A DNA stretch of 64,000 nt from Roseateles subflavus (GTDB taxonomy: Bacteria > Pseudomonadota > Gammaproteobacteria > Burkholderiales > Burkholderiaceae_C). Under the pieces are notes generated by a model. It was given only the letters and a program-made list of their open reading frames with translations. It was not told the DNA's origin and did no database searches. The DNA lies in the NCBI RefSeq assembly GCF_030285365.1, contig NZ_JASVDS010000004.1, forward strand, positions 62,001-126,000, read 5' to 3'. Positions 43,567-51,375 of the stretch are shown here, in pieces (within the stretch, counting starts at the first letter, position 1; every line of letters starts with the position of its first letter). The position numbers and the translations under genes were made by a program.

Positions 43567-44030
43567 GAGCGGGGCTCCGTCGAGCGCTCGCAGGCACCGT
43601 CGCGGCATCGGGGCTGCGAGGCGGCGCGTTCGGCCGCCTGCCGGGCCGCACGCTCGAACAGCCCCCGGATCAGCGAGCGGGGCAACCGGTAGCGGTTGCG
43701 CACGATCCAGGGATAGGCGCGGTCCGCGAGCGGGCGGACCAGCGGATGCGTCATCAGCCGGCTCACCCAGGGCAGTCCGACGGCACGGTAGGCCGCCTCG
43801 AAGAGATCGACGGCGCGCAAGACCTGACCCTGCGCCCCGACGCCATGGATGACGTTCATCAGCGCCGTGCGGTCCGCGCCGGGCACGGGCGAGACGAAGT
43901 CGGCCGGGCTGCAGTCCACGAATCGCAGGCGGCCCTGCGTGTCCCGCAACCGGAGGTTCTCGATCTCGGCGCTGCAGAGCTGGCAGCTGCCGTCGAAGTA
44001 GATCGTCAGCGGGTAGAGGCTGGATTCCAT
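43563..44030 (-). CDS. DCC1-like thiol-disulfide oxidoreductase (DUF393)
   Basis: 155 aa. The N-terminal TIYFDGSCQLCSAEIENLRL carries the C-x-x-C redox pair of the DCC family, followed by RLRFVDCSPAD and the conserved MNVIHGVGAQGQVLRAVDLF. Probably soluble, with a Trx-like fold. AGAGGAA precedes the ATG. It is first in the four-gene overlapping operon, immediately downstream of a GbsR-type operator copy. Confidence 0.9.
   Translation of the reverse strand: MESSLYPLTIYFDGSCQLCSAEIENLRLRDTQGRLRFVDCSPADFVSPVPGADRTALMNVIHGVGAQGQVLRAVDLFEAAYRAVGLPWVSRLMTHPLVRPLADRAYPWIVRNRYRLPRSLIRGLFERAARQAAERAASQPRCRDGACERSTEPRS
43818..43831 (+). repeat. Dispersed 15-mer, copy 4 (14 of 15 bases)
   Basis: GCAAGACCTGACCC on the plus strand, antisense to the DCC1 gene, where it reads GQVLR; the last base differs (T for C). 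Confidence 0.65.
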
Positions 44031-44055
44031 GGGGTTCCTCTCTTTTGGTCTGATG

Positions 44056-44074
44056 TTTCAGTATTGACAGAAAT
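44056..44074 (-). promoter_or_regulatory. Operator-like site before the DCC1 operon
   Basis: Read on the minus strand this is ATTTCTGTCAATACTGAAA, an imperfect dyad. It matches the site at 44674-44693 in all but one of the 19 shared bases. It lies 26-44 nt before the DCC1 ATG and probably overlaps the operon promoter. The predicted binder is the adjacent GbsR-like protein. Confidence 0.75.
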
Positions 44075-44082
44075 TTGTGGGC

Positions 44083-44105
44083 AAAAAAAGGGCTGCTTCG
44101 GCCCT
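44083..44105 (-). terminator. Intrinsic terminator of the GbsR-like gene
   Basis: Minus-strand AGGGC (44105-44101) and GCCCT (44093-44089) form a short stem with a 7-nt loop followed by seven T (44089-44083). The stem begins within the stop codon. It separates the regulator from the operon it likely controls. Confidence 0.8.
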
Positions 44106-44649
44106 AGGAGGCGCTGCCGGACTTGCCGTCGCCGCGCACGAACTTCTGCACGCTGGCGCCCATCTTGAGCACCTTCTCCAGCGTGCTGGGGGAGAGCCGC
44201 AGCATCTCCTCGGACCAGGATCCCAGCGTGTCCATGAAGCGCAGGGCCTCGCGCACGCGGTCCTGGGCGTCGGGCGTCTCGCTGGCGAAGGACGGGTCTG
44301 CCACGATCTCGCCCAGCACCCGCACGGTCGGGTCGAACTCGCGCTCCTTGCGCTCGCGAACGATGGTCCGGAACAGCTCCCAGACATCGACGGACGTCTC
44401 GAAGTAGTCCCGCCGGTCACCGAGCTGGTGCACCACGCGGATCAGCTGCCAGTTCTGCAGTTCCTTGAGGCTGGTGCTGACATTGGAGCGGGCCACGTTC
44501 AGGGTGTCCGCGATGTCCTCGGCGTTCAGCGGCCGGCCGTGGAAGAAGAGCAGGGCGTGGATCTGGGCGACCGTGCGGTTGACGCCCCAGGCGGTGCCCA
44601 TCTCTCCCCAGTGAACGATGAAGCGCCGGGCGCTGTGGCTGAGTTCCAT
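44104..44649 (-). CDS. GbsR/MarR-type transcriptional regulator
   Basis: 181 aa from the ATG at 44649. The winged helix (about residues 20-85) reads GVNRTVAQIHALLFFHGRPL, EDIADTLNVARSNVSTSLKE and VHQLGDRRDYFETS (the wing), typical of GbsR-family regulators. A C-terminal helical dimerisation half follows. No Shine-Dalgarno precedes the ATG; the predicted promoter (TTGACA-16-TAGACT) ends 7 nt before it, so the mRNA may be leaderless. It is probably autoregulated, as the operator overlaps its -35, and it likely also controls the DCC1 operon. Confidence 0.9.
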   Translation of the reverse strand: MELSHSARRFIVHWGEMGTAWGVNRTVAQIHALLFFHGRPLNAEDIADTLNVARSNVSTSLKELQNWQLIRVVHQLGDRRDYFETSVDVWELFRTIVRERKEREFDPTVRVLGEIVADPSFASETPDAQDRVREALRFMDTLGSWSEEMLRLSPSTLEKVLKMGASVQKFVRGDGKSGSAS

Positions 44650-44656
44650 GCGTGGC

Positions 44657-44693
44657 AGTCTAGATCGTCTGCAATTTCTGTCAAGACTGAAAT
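44657..44693 (-). promoter_or_regulatory. Promoter and overlapping operator of the GbsR-like gene
   Basis: On the minus strand TTGACA (44684-44679), a 16-bp spacer, and TAGACT (44662-44657). The dyad ATTTCTGTCAAGACTGAAAT (plus strand, 44674-44693) covers the -35 box, so a bound repressor would block polymerase. Transcription would start at or within a base or two of the ATG at 44649. Confidence 0.72.
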
Positions 44694-44883
44694 TAATGGG
44701 GCATGCCGATGCTGAAGTCACGTTTGCTCACGACTTGACACGGACTTGCAAACCGCCCTTCGGCAGGGCCCGGCTACATTCCGCCCCGCCGTGTCGAGAT
44801 GTCCGACAGAAGACGCCCGCGGCCATCGTTGGGAAACGATCAGGCGCCCGTCACGAGCGCTCCCATCCCGAGGACATCCTTTC

Positions 44884-46578
44884 ATGCGAAATTCCCTTGC
44901 TGCGGGCCTGAAGCCCGTCGGTGCCGTCCTGCTGAGCACGGCCCTGCTGGCTGCCTGTGGCGGCGGCGGTTCGTCGCCAAGCCCGACCCCGGCACCGACC
45001 CCTGCACCGACACCCACCCCGACTCCCGCACCCACGCCCACCCCGACGCCCACGCCCACCCCCACCCCGGTCGCCACCCTGGTGACCCCCGCGACGGGCA
45101 AGACGGCCTGGCGCGTGGCCAGTGCGGCCAGCGTCACGCTGAAGGACGGCAGCGGCGCGGCCGTCGCCGGACCGCTCAGCTGCAGCAGCGACGACCCGGT
45201 CAAGCTGACGGTGGCGGCGGACTGCAGCAGCATCACGGGCCTGCGCCTGGGGGCGCAGTCCGTCACGGTGACGGGCGGCGGCCTGAGTGCCAAGGTCAGC
45301 GTGAAGGTGATCCCGCAGGCCCAGCCGCTCGGCGTGGCCGGGGCCACCCGGCATTTCTCGCTGGCCGTGACCAGTGCCGGCGAGGTGCTGGCCTGGGGCT
45401 ACAACTCGCAGGGCCAGCTGGGCCAGAACAAGGCCGGCAGCGAGCTGGGCCTGAGTGCGCTGCCGCTCAAGGTGCTCGCGCCCAGCGGTGACAAGCCGCT
45501 GTCGGGCATCGTGGCGGTCGCCGGTGGCGAGCTCTTCGGCCTGGCCCTCACCGAGGACGGTCAGGTGCTGTCCTGGGGTCTCAACGACTCGAGCAGCTCG
45601 CAGCTGGCCCGCCTGCAGCCCACGGGCACCTGGAAGCTGCCGGACTACGTGGCCGATGCCACCGCCAAGGCGCGGCTGAGCGGCATCGTGGCCATCAGCG
45701 CCGGCGAGAGCAATGCCATGGCCCTGGCGGATGACGGTCACGTCTACTCCTGGGGCTACTACAGCGGCCAGGAGGGCGGGGGCGTCAAGCGCTACCCCGG
45801 CTACGTGAAGGCACCGGAAGGCGGCGTGCTGACGGACGTGCGCGCCATCGCCGCCGGCTGGAACTGGGGCAGCGCCCTGCGCGCGGACGGCCGCGTGGCG
45901 GTCTGGGGCTTCCCGGGCATGGTGACCCGCATGCTGCAGCTGCCGGTGTCCAACAACGAGGTCATGCCGGCCCACGTCGCCGTGTCCGGCAGCGGCGAGG
46001 CGCTCACGGGCATGACGGCCCTCAGCGCCGGCTACGGCCTCGGCCTGGCGCTGACCGCCACCGGCGAGGTCTGGGCCTTCGGCGACAACGACAACGGCCA
46101 GCTTGGCCAGGGCACGCGGACGGCGGTGGCCGGGGCCGTGCGCGTCCAGACCGGCGCGGCGGGCGCCCTGCTGACGGGGCAGACCATGGTGGTGGCCGGT
46201 GGCAACCATGCGATGAGCCTGGACGCCGCGGGCCGGGTCTGGAGCTGGGGCCGGGGCACCGACGGCCAGCTGGGCGACGGCGTCAACCGTCCTCGCGGCG
46301 ACGGCACGGCCTATGCCGCACCCGTCGTGGCCGAGAGCGGCCTGCTGCAGCTGGACAACACCGCGACGCTGGCGGCCGGCTACTCGCATTCGCTGGCGCT
46401 GCGCAAGGACGGCACGCTCCTGACCTGGGGCGACGGCTTCTCCGGCACCCAGGGCCAGGGCCCGGCTCTCACCAGCGACCTTCGCGTGCCCACGCCCGTG
46501 AAGAATCCGGCTGGCGATGGCGTGACCACCCTGGGCGCGATGGACCGCTACACCAACCTGCTGCGTCGCGCCCTCTGA
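44884..46578 (+). CDS. Lipoprotein with RCC1-type beta-propeller repeats
   Basis: 564 aa from the ATG at 44884. The signal ends in LLAAC, then GGGG, a lipoprotein site; a Thr/Pro stalk of about 35 residues (TPAPTPTPTP) follows. An Ig-like segment (about 65-140) leads into at least six RCC1-like repeats with recurring LALTxDGxVxSWG and GQLGxG patterns (EVLAWGYNSQGQLGQ, EVWAFGDNDNGQLGQ, RVWSWGRGTDGQLGD). A seven-bladed propeller displayed on the outer membrane by a flexible stalk is likely, probably for binding. Ligand unknown. No partner gene is adjacent. Confidence 0.9.
   Translation: MRNSLAAGLKPVGAVLLSTALLAACGGGGSSPSPTPAPTPAPTPTPTPAPTPTPTPTPTPTPVATLVTPATGKTAWRVASAASVTLKDGSGAAVAGPLSCSSDDPVKLTVAADCSSITGLRLGAQSVTVTGGGLSAKVSVKVIPQAQPLGVAGATRHFSLAVTSAGEVLAWGYNSQGQLGQNKAGSELGLSALPLKVLAPSGDKPLSGIVAVAGGELFGLALTEDGQVLSWGLNDSSSSQLARLQPTGTWKLPDYVADATAKARLSGIVAISAGESNAMALADDGHVYSWGYYSGQEGGGVKRYPGYVKAPEGGVLTDVRAIAAGWNWGSALRADGRVAVWGFPGMVTRMLQLPVSNNEVMPAHVAVSGSGEALTGMTALSAGYGLGLALTATGEVWAFGDNDNGQLGQGTRTAVAGAVRVQTGAAGALLTGQTMVVAGGNHAMSLDAAGRVWSWGRGTDGQLGDGVNRPRGDGTAYAAPVVAESGLLQLDNTATLAAGYSHSLALRKDGTLLTWGDGFSGTQGQGPALTSDLRVPTPVKNPAGDGVTTLGAMDRYTNLLRRAL
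44979..45071 (+). repeat. Hexamer repeat encoding a Thr-Pro stalk
   Basis: Variable CCNACN-type hexamers (CCGACC, CCCACG, CCCACC) in tandem encode alternating Pro-Thr/Ala after the lipidated cysteine. The copy number could vary among strains. Confidence 0.8.
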
Positions 46579-46593
46579 GCGCGGTGATGCCCC

Positions 46594-46615
46594 GGGGCGC
46601 CGGCAAGGGCGCCCC
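46594..46615 (+). terminator. GC hairpin after the RCC1 lipoprotein gene
   Basis: GGGGCGCC (46594-46601) and GGCGCCCC (46608-46615) form a perfect 8-bp stem 15 nt after the stop. The T-run is missing, so efficiency is uncertain. Confidence 0.5.
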
Positions 46616-46666
46616 GTCCGCGGGGGAAGGGCGCAGGATGCGGCGTCATGCGGCGACAATACGCCC

Positions 46667-48052
46667 ATGTCGCTCAAAGCCCCTGAACTCCTTCTCCCGG
46701 CCGGGTCCCTGGCCAAGATGCGCGCCGCCTATGACTTCGGCGCCGACGCCGTCTATGCCGGCCAGCCGCGCTATTCCCTGCGCGCGCGCAACAACGAATT
46801 CCGCCTGGAGCAGATCGCCCAGGGCATCGACGAGGCCCACCAGCGCGGCAAGAAGTTCTTCGTCACCAGCAACCTGATCGCCCACAACGACAAGGTCCGC
46901 ACCTATCTGCGGGACATCCAGCCGGTGGTCGAGCTCAAGCCCGATGCGCTGATCATGGCCGATGCCGGCCTGATCATGCAGGTGCTGGACCAGATGGAGC
47001 GGGGCCTCTTCCCGAAGGTGCCCATCCACCTCTCCGTGCAGGCCAACACCACCAACTGGGCCGCGGTGAAGTTCTGGCAGAAGGCGGGGGTGGAGCGCAT
47101 CATCCTCTCGCGCGAGCTGAGCCTGGACGAGGTCGAGGCCATCCGCAACGAATGCCCGGACATGGAGATCGAGGTCTTCGTGCACGGCGCGCTGTGCATC
47201 GCCTACTCCGGCCGCTGCCTGCTGTCGGGCTACTTCAACCGACGTGATCCGAACCAGGGCACCTGCACCAATGCCTGCCGCTGGGAATACGGCGCCCAGC
47301 CCGCGAGCGAAGACTCCCTCTCCGGCGAGGCCGTGCCGGTGGGCAAGCTCGACGCCGACTTCAACTTCGCCGAGGCGCAGGCCGAGGCCGAGAGCAGCTT
47401 CTCGACCTGCGGCGGCGGCCAGCGCCATCCCGCGGCGGACAAGGTCTACTTCCTCGAGGAGAAGGGCCGCCCCGGCGAGCTCATGCCCATCATGGAAGAC
47501 GAGCACGGCACCTACATCCTGAACAGCAAGGACCTGCGCGCCGTCGAGCACGTCGAGCGCCTGGCGCGCATCGGCGTGGACTCGCTCAAGATCGAGGGCC
47601 GCACCAAGAGCCTGTACTACGTGGCCCGCACGGCGCAGGTCTACCGTCGCGCCATCGACGACGCCGTCGCCGGCCGCCCCTTCGACCCCGCGCTGCTGCT
47701 GGAGCTCGAAGGCCTGGCCAACCGCGGCTACACGGGCGGCCTGCTGGAGCGCCGCCCGGCCCAGGACTACCAGAACTACATCAGCGGCCACAGTGAGCTG
47801 CACCGCAGCCATTTCGTGGGCGAGGTGACGGCCGTGCGCGAGGACGGCTGGGTGCAGGTCCAGGCCAAGAACCGCTTCGCCGTGGGCGACCGCGTGGAGC
47901 TGCTGCACCCCAGCGGCAACCGCATCGTCGAGCTGACGCAGATGCAGAACCTCGACGGCGAGCCCGTGCAGGTGGCGCCGGGCGACCCGGTGCGCGTCTG
48001 GGTGCCGCTGGGGCTGCCGGCCGAGGGCGGGCTCGTCGCGCGGCTGCTGTGA
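46667..48052 (+). CDS. trhP: Peptidase U32-like tRNA hydroxylation protein TrhP (YegQ)
   Basis: 461 aa. The U32 signature region reads EVFVHGALCIAYSGRCLLSG, followed by DPNQGTCTNACRWEY with the conserved cysteines. The TIM-barrel-like N-terminus (LLPAGSLAKMRAAYDFGADA) and C-terminal beta domain match YegQ/TrhP. TrhP makes 5-hydroxyuridine in tRNA, the first step to the wobble modification cmo5U, using prephenate. Stand-alone gene; start supported by the family N-terminus. Confidence 0.95.
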   Translation: MSLKAPELLLPAGSLAKMRAAYDFGADAVYAGQPRYSLRARNNEFRLEQIAQGIDEAHQRGKKFFVTSNLIAHNDKVRTYLRDIQPVVELKPDALIMADAGLIMQVLDQMERGLFPKVPIHLSVQANTTNWAAVKFWQKAGVERIILSRELSLDEVEAIRNECPDMEIEVFVHGALCIAYSGRCLLSGYFNRRDPNQGTCTNACRWEYGAQPASEDSLSGEAVPVGKLDADFNFAEAQAEAESSFSTCGGGQRHPAADKVYFLEEKGRPGELMPIMEDEHGTYILNSKDLRAVEHVERLARIGVDSLKIEGRTKSLYYVARTAQVYRRAIDDAVAGRPFDPALLLELEGLANRGYTGGLLERRPAQDYQNYISGHSELHRSHFVGEVTAVREDGWVQVQAKNRFAVGDRVELLHPSGNRIVELTQMQNLDGEPVQVAPGDPVRVWVPLGLPAEGGLVARLL

Positions 48053-48223
48053 CGCCCAGTCGCTGATCCCGGGCGGGTGCTCGGCCGATACCCGTCTGCG
48101 CCTGCCCTGAACGGGGGCGCCACAGCCCAGGGGCGTCCCCGCTTGACCCTGGCTGCGGGCCCGGGCTATCGTCGCTCCCACACACGGGCGGCGGCATGCA
48201 CCGGCTGCCCAGGGAGAGATGTC

Positions 48224-49006
48224 ATGCACAGACGCGCGCTCATGGCCGGGGCCCTGGCCTGGCCGTGGAGATCCGGCGCCTGGTCCCTGCCGGGCCAGTC
48301 GACGCTGGACGTGGTGTTCGACGATGGCTCGGTGCCGACCATGTACCGGGACGGGCAGGGCACGGGTGCCCTCGGCCTTTACCCGGCGCTCGTCGGGGCG
48401 GCGCTCGCGGGCATGAGCCCGCCAGCGCGCCTGCGGGCCCAGCCCTTCAAGCGCGTGCTCGCGGAGCTGATGGCCGGCACGGCCGTGGCGGGCGCGGTGA
48501 TCCGCACGCCGGAGCGGGAGCAGCGCTGCCTGTTCAGCCAGCCCTACTTCATCGAGCGGCTGTCGGTGTTCTCGCTGCGGGGGCGGGTGCCTCCCTTCCG
48601 ACGCCTGCCCGATCTGAACGGTCGCCGTGTCGGCGTCATCCGCGGCTGGTCCTACGGTGCCGGCTTCGACCAGCCCCGCGCCCGGGGCGACTTCATCTGC
48701 GAGGACGTCGCGTCCGACGCGCTCAATTTCGAGAAGCTCGTGCGCCAGCGGCTGGACTACGTCGTGGCGACGGAACTCGGCGGCCGCCTGCACCTGCAGC
48801 GCGTGAGCACCGGGGACAGCCCCGTCATCGAAGGCGAGCAGTCGGTGGCGGCCACGCCCATCCACCTCGCGGTCCTGCAGACGGCGCCGGGCGCCGCCGA
48901 GTTCCTGGCCCATTTCGACCAGCACGTCGTGCGGCTGGTCAACGACGGCACGGCGGCCAGCCTCATGGCACGAGAGCTGGAGCGTGCGGCGCGCCTGATG
49001 TCGTGA
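48224..49006 (+). CDS. Periplasmic solute-binding protein-like (family 3)
   Basis: 260 aa, ATG at 48224 with GGAGAG upstream. The N-terminus is short and only weakly hydrophobic (ALMAGALAWPWRSGAWSLPG), a poor Sec signal. The body matches SBP_bac_3 proteins: GLYPALVGAAL, FSQPYFIERLSVFSLRG, DLNGRRVGVIRGWSYG, FEKLVRQRLDYVVA. No transporter gene is near. It could be an orphan binding protein; some homologues are sensor modules. Ligand unknown. Confidence 0.82.
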   Translation: MHRRALMAGALAWPWRSGAWSLPGQSTLDVVFDDGSVPTMYRDGQGTGALGLYPALVGAALAGMSPPARLRAQPFKRVLAELMAGTAVAGAVIRTPEREQRCLFSQPYFIERLSVFSLRGRVPPFRRLPDLNGRRVGVIRGWSYGAGFDQPRARGDFICEDVASDALNFEKLVRQRLDYVVATELGGRLHLQRVSTGDSPVIEGEQSVAATPIHLAVLQTAPGAAEFLAHFDQHVVRLVNDGTAASLMARELERAARLMS

Positions 49007-49163
49007 TCGCGACCCCGGCCCGGCCGGGTCACGGCGGGCTCGCGTCATGCCGGCCCGCCGTCCGGCGAAGCGGTGGCGGTGGCGATGGCAGTGGCGATGG
49101 CGGCGGGTATGCCAGAATACGGACGCTCATCATCGGCACTAGCACAGGCGGGGAATCCGACAC

Positions 49164-49688
49164 ATGCCCATCGTCCACTTGATCGAAGGCCCGGTGGGTG
49201 CGGGGAAGTCGACGTACGCCCGGGCGCTCGCGGCGCGCTCGGGCGGCGTTCACATCGCCCTCGACGCCTGGTTCGCCACCCTGTTCAGCCCCGACCGCCC
49301 GGCGGCCGACGTCCTGCCCTGGTACGTCGCGCGCAAGGAGCGCGTGCTGGCGCTCATCTGGACCCACAGCCAGGCGGTCCTGGCGACGGGGGTGGAGGTC
49401 ATCCTGGAGCTGGGCCTCATCCAGCGCCAGCCGCGCATGGACTTCTGCCGCGCGGTGCAGGCCCAGGGCTTCGAGCTGGTGATGCATGAGCTGGAGGCGC
49501 CTCGCGAGCTGCGCCGTGCCCGCGTGCAGCAGCGCAACGAGCAGCAGGGACCGACGTTCTCGATGGTCGTGCCGCCCGAGATCTTTGAGCTGGCGAGCGA
49601 CCTGTGGGAGCCGACGGATGAGGTCGAGCGCGGTGAATACGCCGTCGAGCGGGTGTCCACCGGACCTGAGGCGGTGAGCCCCGGCTGA
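49164..49688 (+). CDS. P-loop kinase-like protein (AAA_33/zeta-like)
   Basis: 174 aa. Walker A EGPVGAGKSTYARAL at the N-terminus, ALDAWFATLF as the likely acidic site after the second strand, and a lid with RARVQQRNEQQG. It resembles small ATP-binding kinases related to zeta toxins and chloramphenicol phosphotransferase; no antitoxin partner is seen. Substrate unknown. The start follows a weak ribosome-binding site. Confidence 0.85.
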   Translation: MPIVHLIEGPVGAGKSTYARALAARSGGVHIALDAWFATLFSPDRPAADVLPWYVARKERVLALIWTHSQAVLATGVEVILELGLIQRQPRMDFCRAVQAQGFELVMHELEAPRELRRARVQQRNEQQGPTFSMVVPPEIFELASDLWEPTDEVERGEYAVERVSTGPEAVSPG

Positions 49689-49730
49689 CGCCTCAGGCCG
49701 GGACGGCGGGCGCACAGCCCGCCGATGGAC

Positions 49731-50966
49731 TCACGGCTTCAGCACCTTCGCCACCGGATTGGGTCGCAGACGGAAGGCGTCCGGCATGCCCGAGCCCAGC
49801 AGCGGGCGCAGGTAGAGGCGGAAGGCATCGGTGATGTCGGTGCCGCATTCGCTGATGAAGTGGTCCTCCATCACGCGGGTCTTGCCGGCCACGGCCTCCA
49901 GGGGCAGGAGCTCGTAGTCGACCGAGTAGTAGCCGTTGCGCTTGATGGCCACGGAGCCATCGCGATCGCCCCAGATGGCGTACTGCACCGCCTTCTCGCC
50001 GACCTCGCGCGCCTCGCGCTGGTCCACGTCGGACACGCAGCCCACGAAGCTGCGCTGCAGGTAGCCAAAGGTGTCGCCCCGCACGCGCTTGATCTTCAGC
50101 CGGGTCTTGATCTCCTCGCACAGCAGGTCGGCCAGCGCGCCGGTGCCCGACAGCTGCACATTGCCGTGGGCATCGTGCTCCAGGTCCTTGGCGAGCTGGG
50201 CGGCGATGGGCTGGCCGCTGGCGTCGTGGATGCCCTCGCTCACCGCGATCACGCAGCGGCCATGGCGCTCGTACACCGCCTTCACGTCCGCCAGAAAGCG
50301 CTCGATCTCGAAGACGCGCTCGGGGAGGTAGATGAGGTGGGGGCCGTCGTCGTCGAACTTCTTGCCCAGCGCCGAGGCGGCCGTCAGGAAGCCGGCATGG
50401 CGGCCCATCACCACGCCCACGTAGACGCCGGGCAGGGCGGCATTGTCCAGGTTGGCCCCGGCGAAGGCCTGCGCCACGAAGCGCGCCGCGGACGGGAAGC
50501 CGGGCGTGTGGTCGTTGCCGACAAGGTCGTTGTCGATGGTCTTGGGGATGTGGATGCTGCGCAGCGGGTAGCCGGCCTTGCGCGCCTCCTCGGCCACGAT
50601 GCGCACCGTGTCGGAGCTGTCATTGCCGCCGATGTAGAAGAAGTAGCCGATCTCGTGGGCGCGCAGCACTTCGAAGATCTGCTGGCAGTAGGCGAGGTCG
50701 GGCTTGTCCCGCGTGGAGCCGAGGGCCGACGCGGGCGTGCCGGCGACGAGCTCCAGGTTGTGGCTGGTCTCCTGCGTCAGATCGACGAAGTCCTCGTTGA
50801 GGATGCCCCGCACGCCGTGCCGGGCGCCGTAGACCAGGTCGATGCCCCGGTGCCGTCGGGCCTCCAGCACCACGCCGACGAGCGACTGGTTGATCACGGC
50901 AGTGGGGCCGCCGCCCTGGGCGACGAGGATCTTGCGGGTGGCGGGGACGGGCTGGGATGGGCTCAC
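49731..50966 (-). CDS. 6-phosphofructokinase, probably pyrophosphate-dependent
   Basis: About 411 aa from a GTG at 50966, chosen because AGGAG lies 7 nt upstream; a TTG 48 nt earlier has none. N-terminal KILVAQGGGPTAVINQSLVG, then YFFYIGGNDSSDT and HIPKTIDNDLVGND. Lys in PKTIDND (Gly in ATP-type enzymes) and the altered GGxD loop point to PPi as phosphate donor. The later motifs VYVGVVMGRHAGFL and KRVRGDTFGYLQRS complete the active site. It would make glycolysis reversible at this step, fitting the starch-degrading genes nearby. Confidence 0.93.
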   Translation of the reverse strand: MSPSQPVPATRKILVAQGGGPTAVINQSLVGVVLEARRHRGIDLVYGARHGVRGILNEDFVDLTQETSHNLELVAGTPASALGSTRDKPDLAYCQQIFEVLRAHEIGYFFYIGGNDSSDTVRIVAEEARKAGYPLRSIHIPKTIDNDLVGNDHTPGFPSAARFVAQAFAGANLDNAALPGVYVGVVMGRHAGFLTAASALGKKFDDDGPHLIYLPERVFEIERFLADVKAVYERHGRCVIAVSEGIHDASGQPIAAQLAKDLEHDAHGNVQLSGTGALADLLCEEIKTRLKIKRVRGDTFGYLQRSFVGCVSDVDQREAREVGEKAVQYAIWGDRDGSVAIKRNGYYSVDYELLPLEAVAGKTRVMEDHFISECGTDITDAFRLYLRPLLGSGMPDAFRLRPNPVAKVLKP

Positions 50967-51363
50967 GGACGGCTCCTGGGGATGGTCGGGTGCTGGCTGA
51001 CGTTCTACCACCAAGCGCGCCCCCTGGGCGGCATCGGTTGCCGGCCAAGCGCATCCTCAATTCAATGGATGCTGTGGGCGCAGGCCCCTCACTTGCGTTC
51101 CTAGAATCCCGCCGCAGGCCGTCGACAGGACGGTCGCGGCCAGGAGGAATGCGCGGTGAAAAGAGCGGGCGGGCGCCGGAGGCAGGCACTGGGTGCGCAA
51201 GGCGGGGGCCGTCGGCCCATGGTGTGCCGGTGGGGACCGCCCGGCGCATCGGCCCGCGTGGGGCACAGATGCCGGCCGCTCGTCGGACGGGACGACGTGT
51301 CCAGCGGTGAGCCCGGCGGCGAACCAGGCGGCGAGCACGACGGCCGGCAGGACATCCCGATGG
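50967..51363. other. Intergenic region with a doubtful small ORF
   Basis: About 400 bp between divergent genes. It contains a perfect AGGAGG at 51142-51147 followed 8 nt later by a GTG that opens a 77-codon Arg/Gly-rich frame (51156-51389) overlapping the next gene's start. The composition looks unstructured and I do not call it. The phosphofructokinase promoter should be in the left part; no clear -35/-10 is seen. Confidence 0.5.
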
Positions 51364-51375
51364 ATGGCGCCCCGC

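Noticed and set aside
48224-49006. ABC amino-acid importer operon
   Set aside because: Only the binding-protein-like gene is present; no permease or ATPase gene follows.
49164-49688. Zeta-type toxin of a toxin-antitoxin pair
   Set aside because: The P-loop kinase fold fits, but no epsilon-like antitoxin gene lies on either side.
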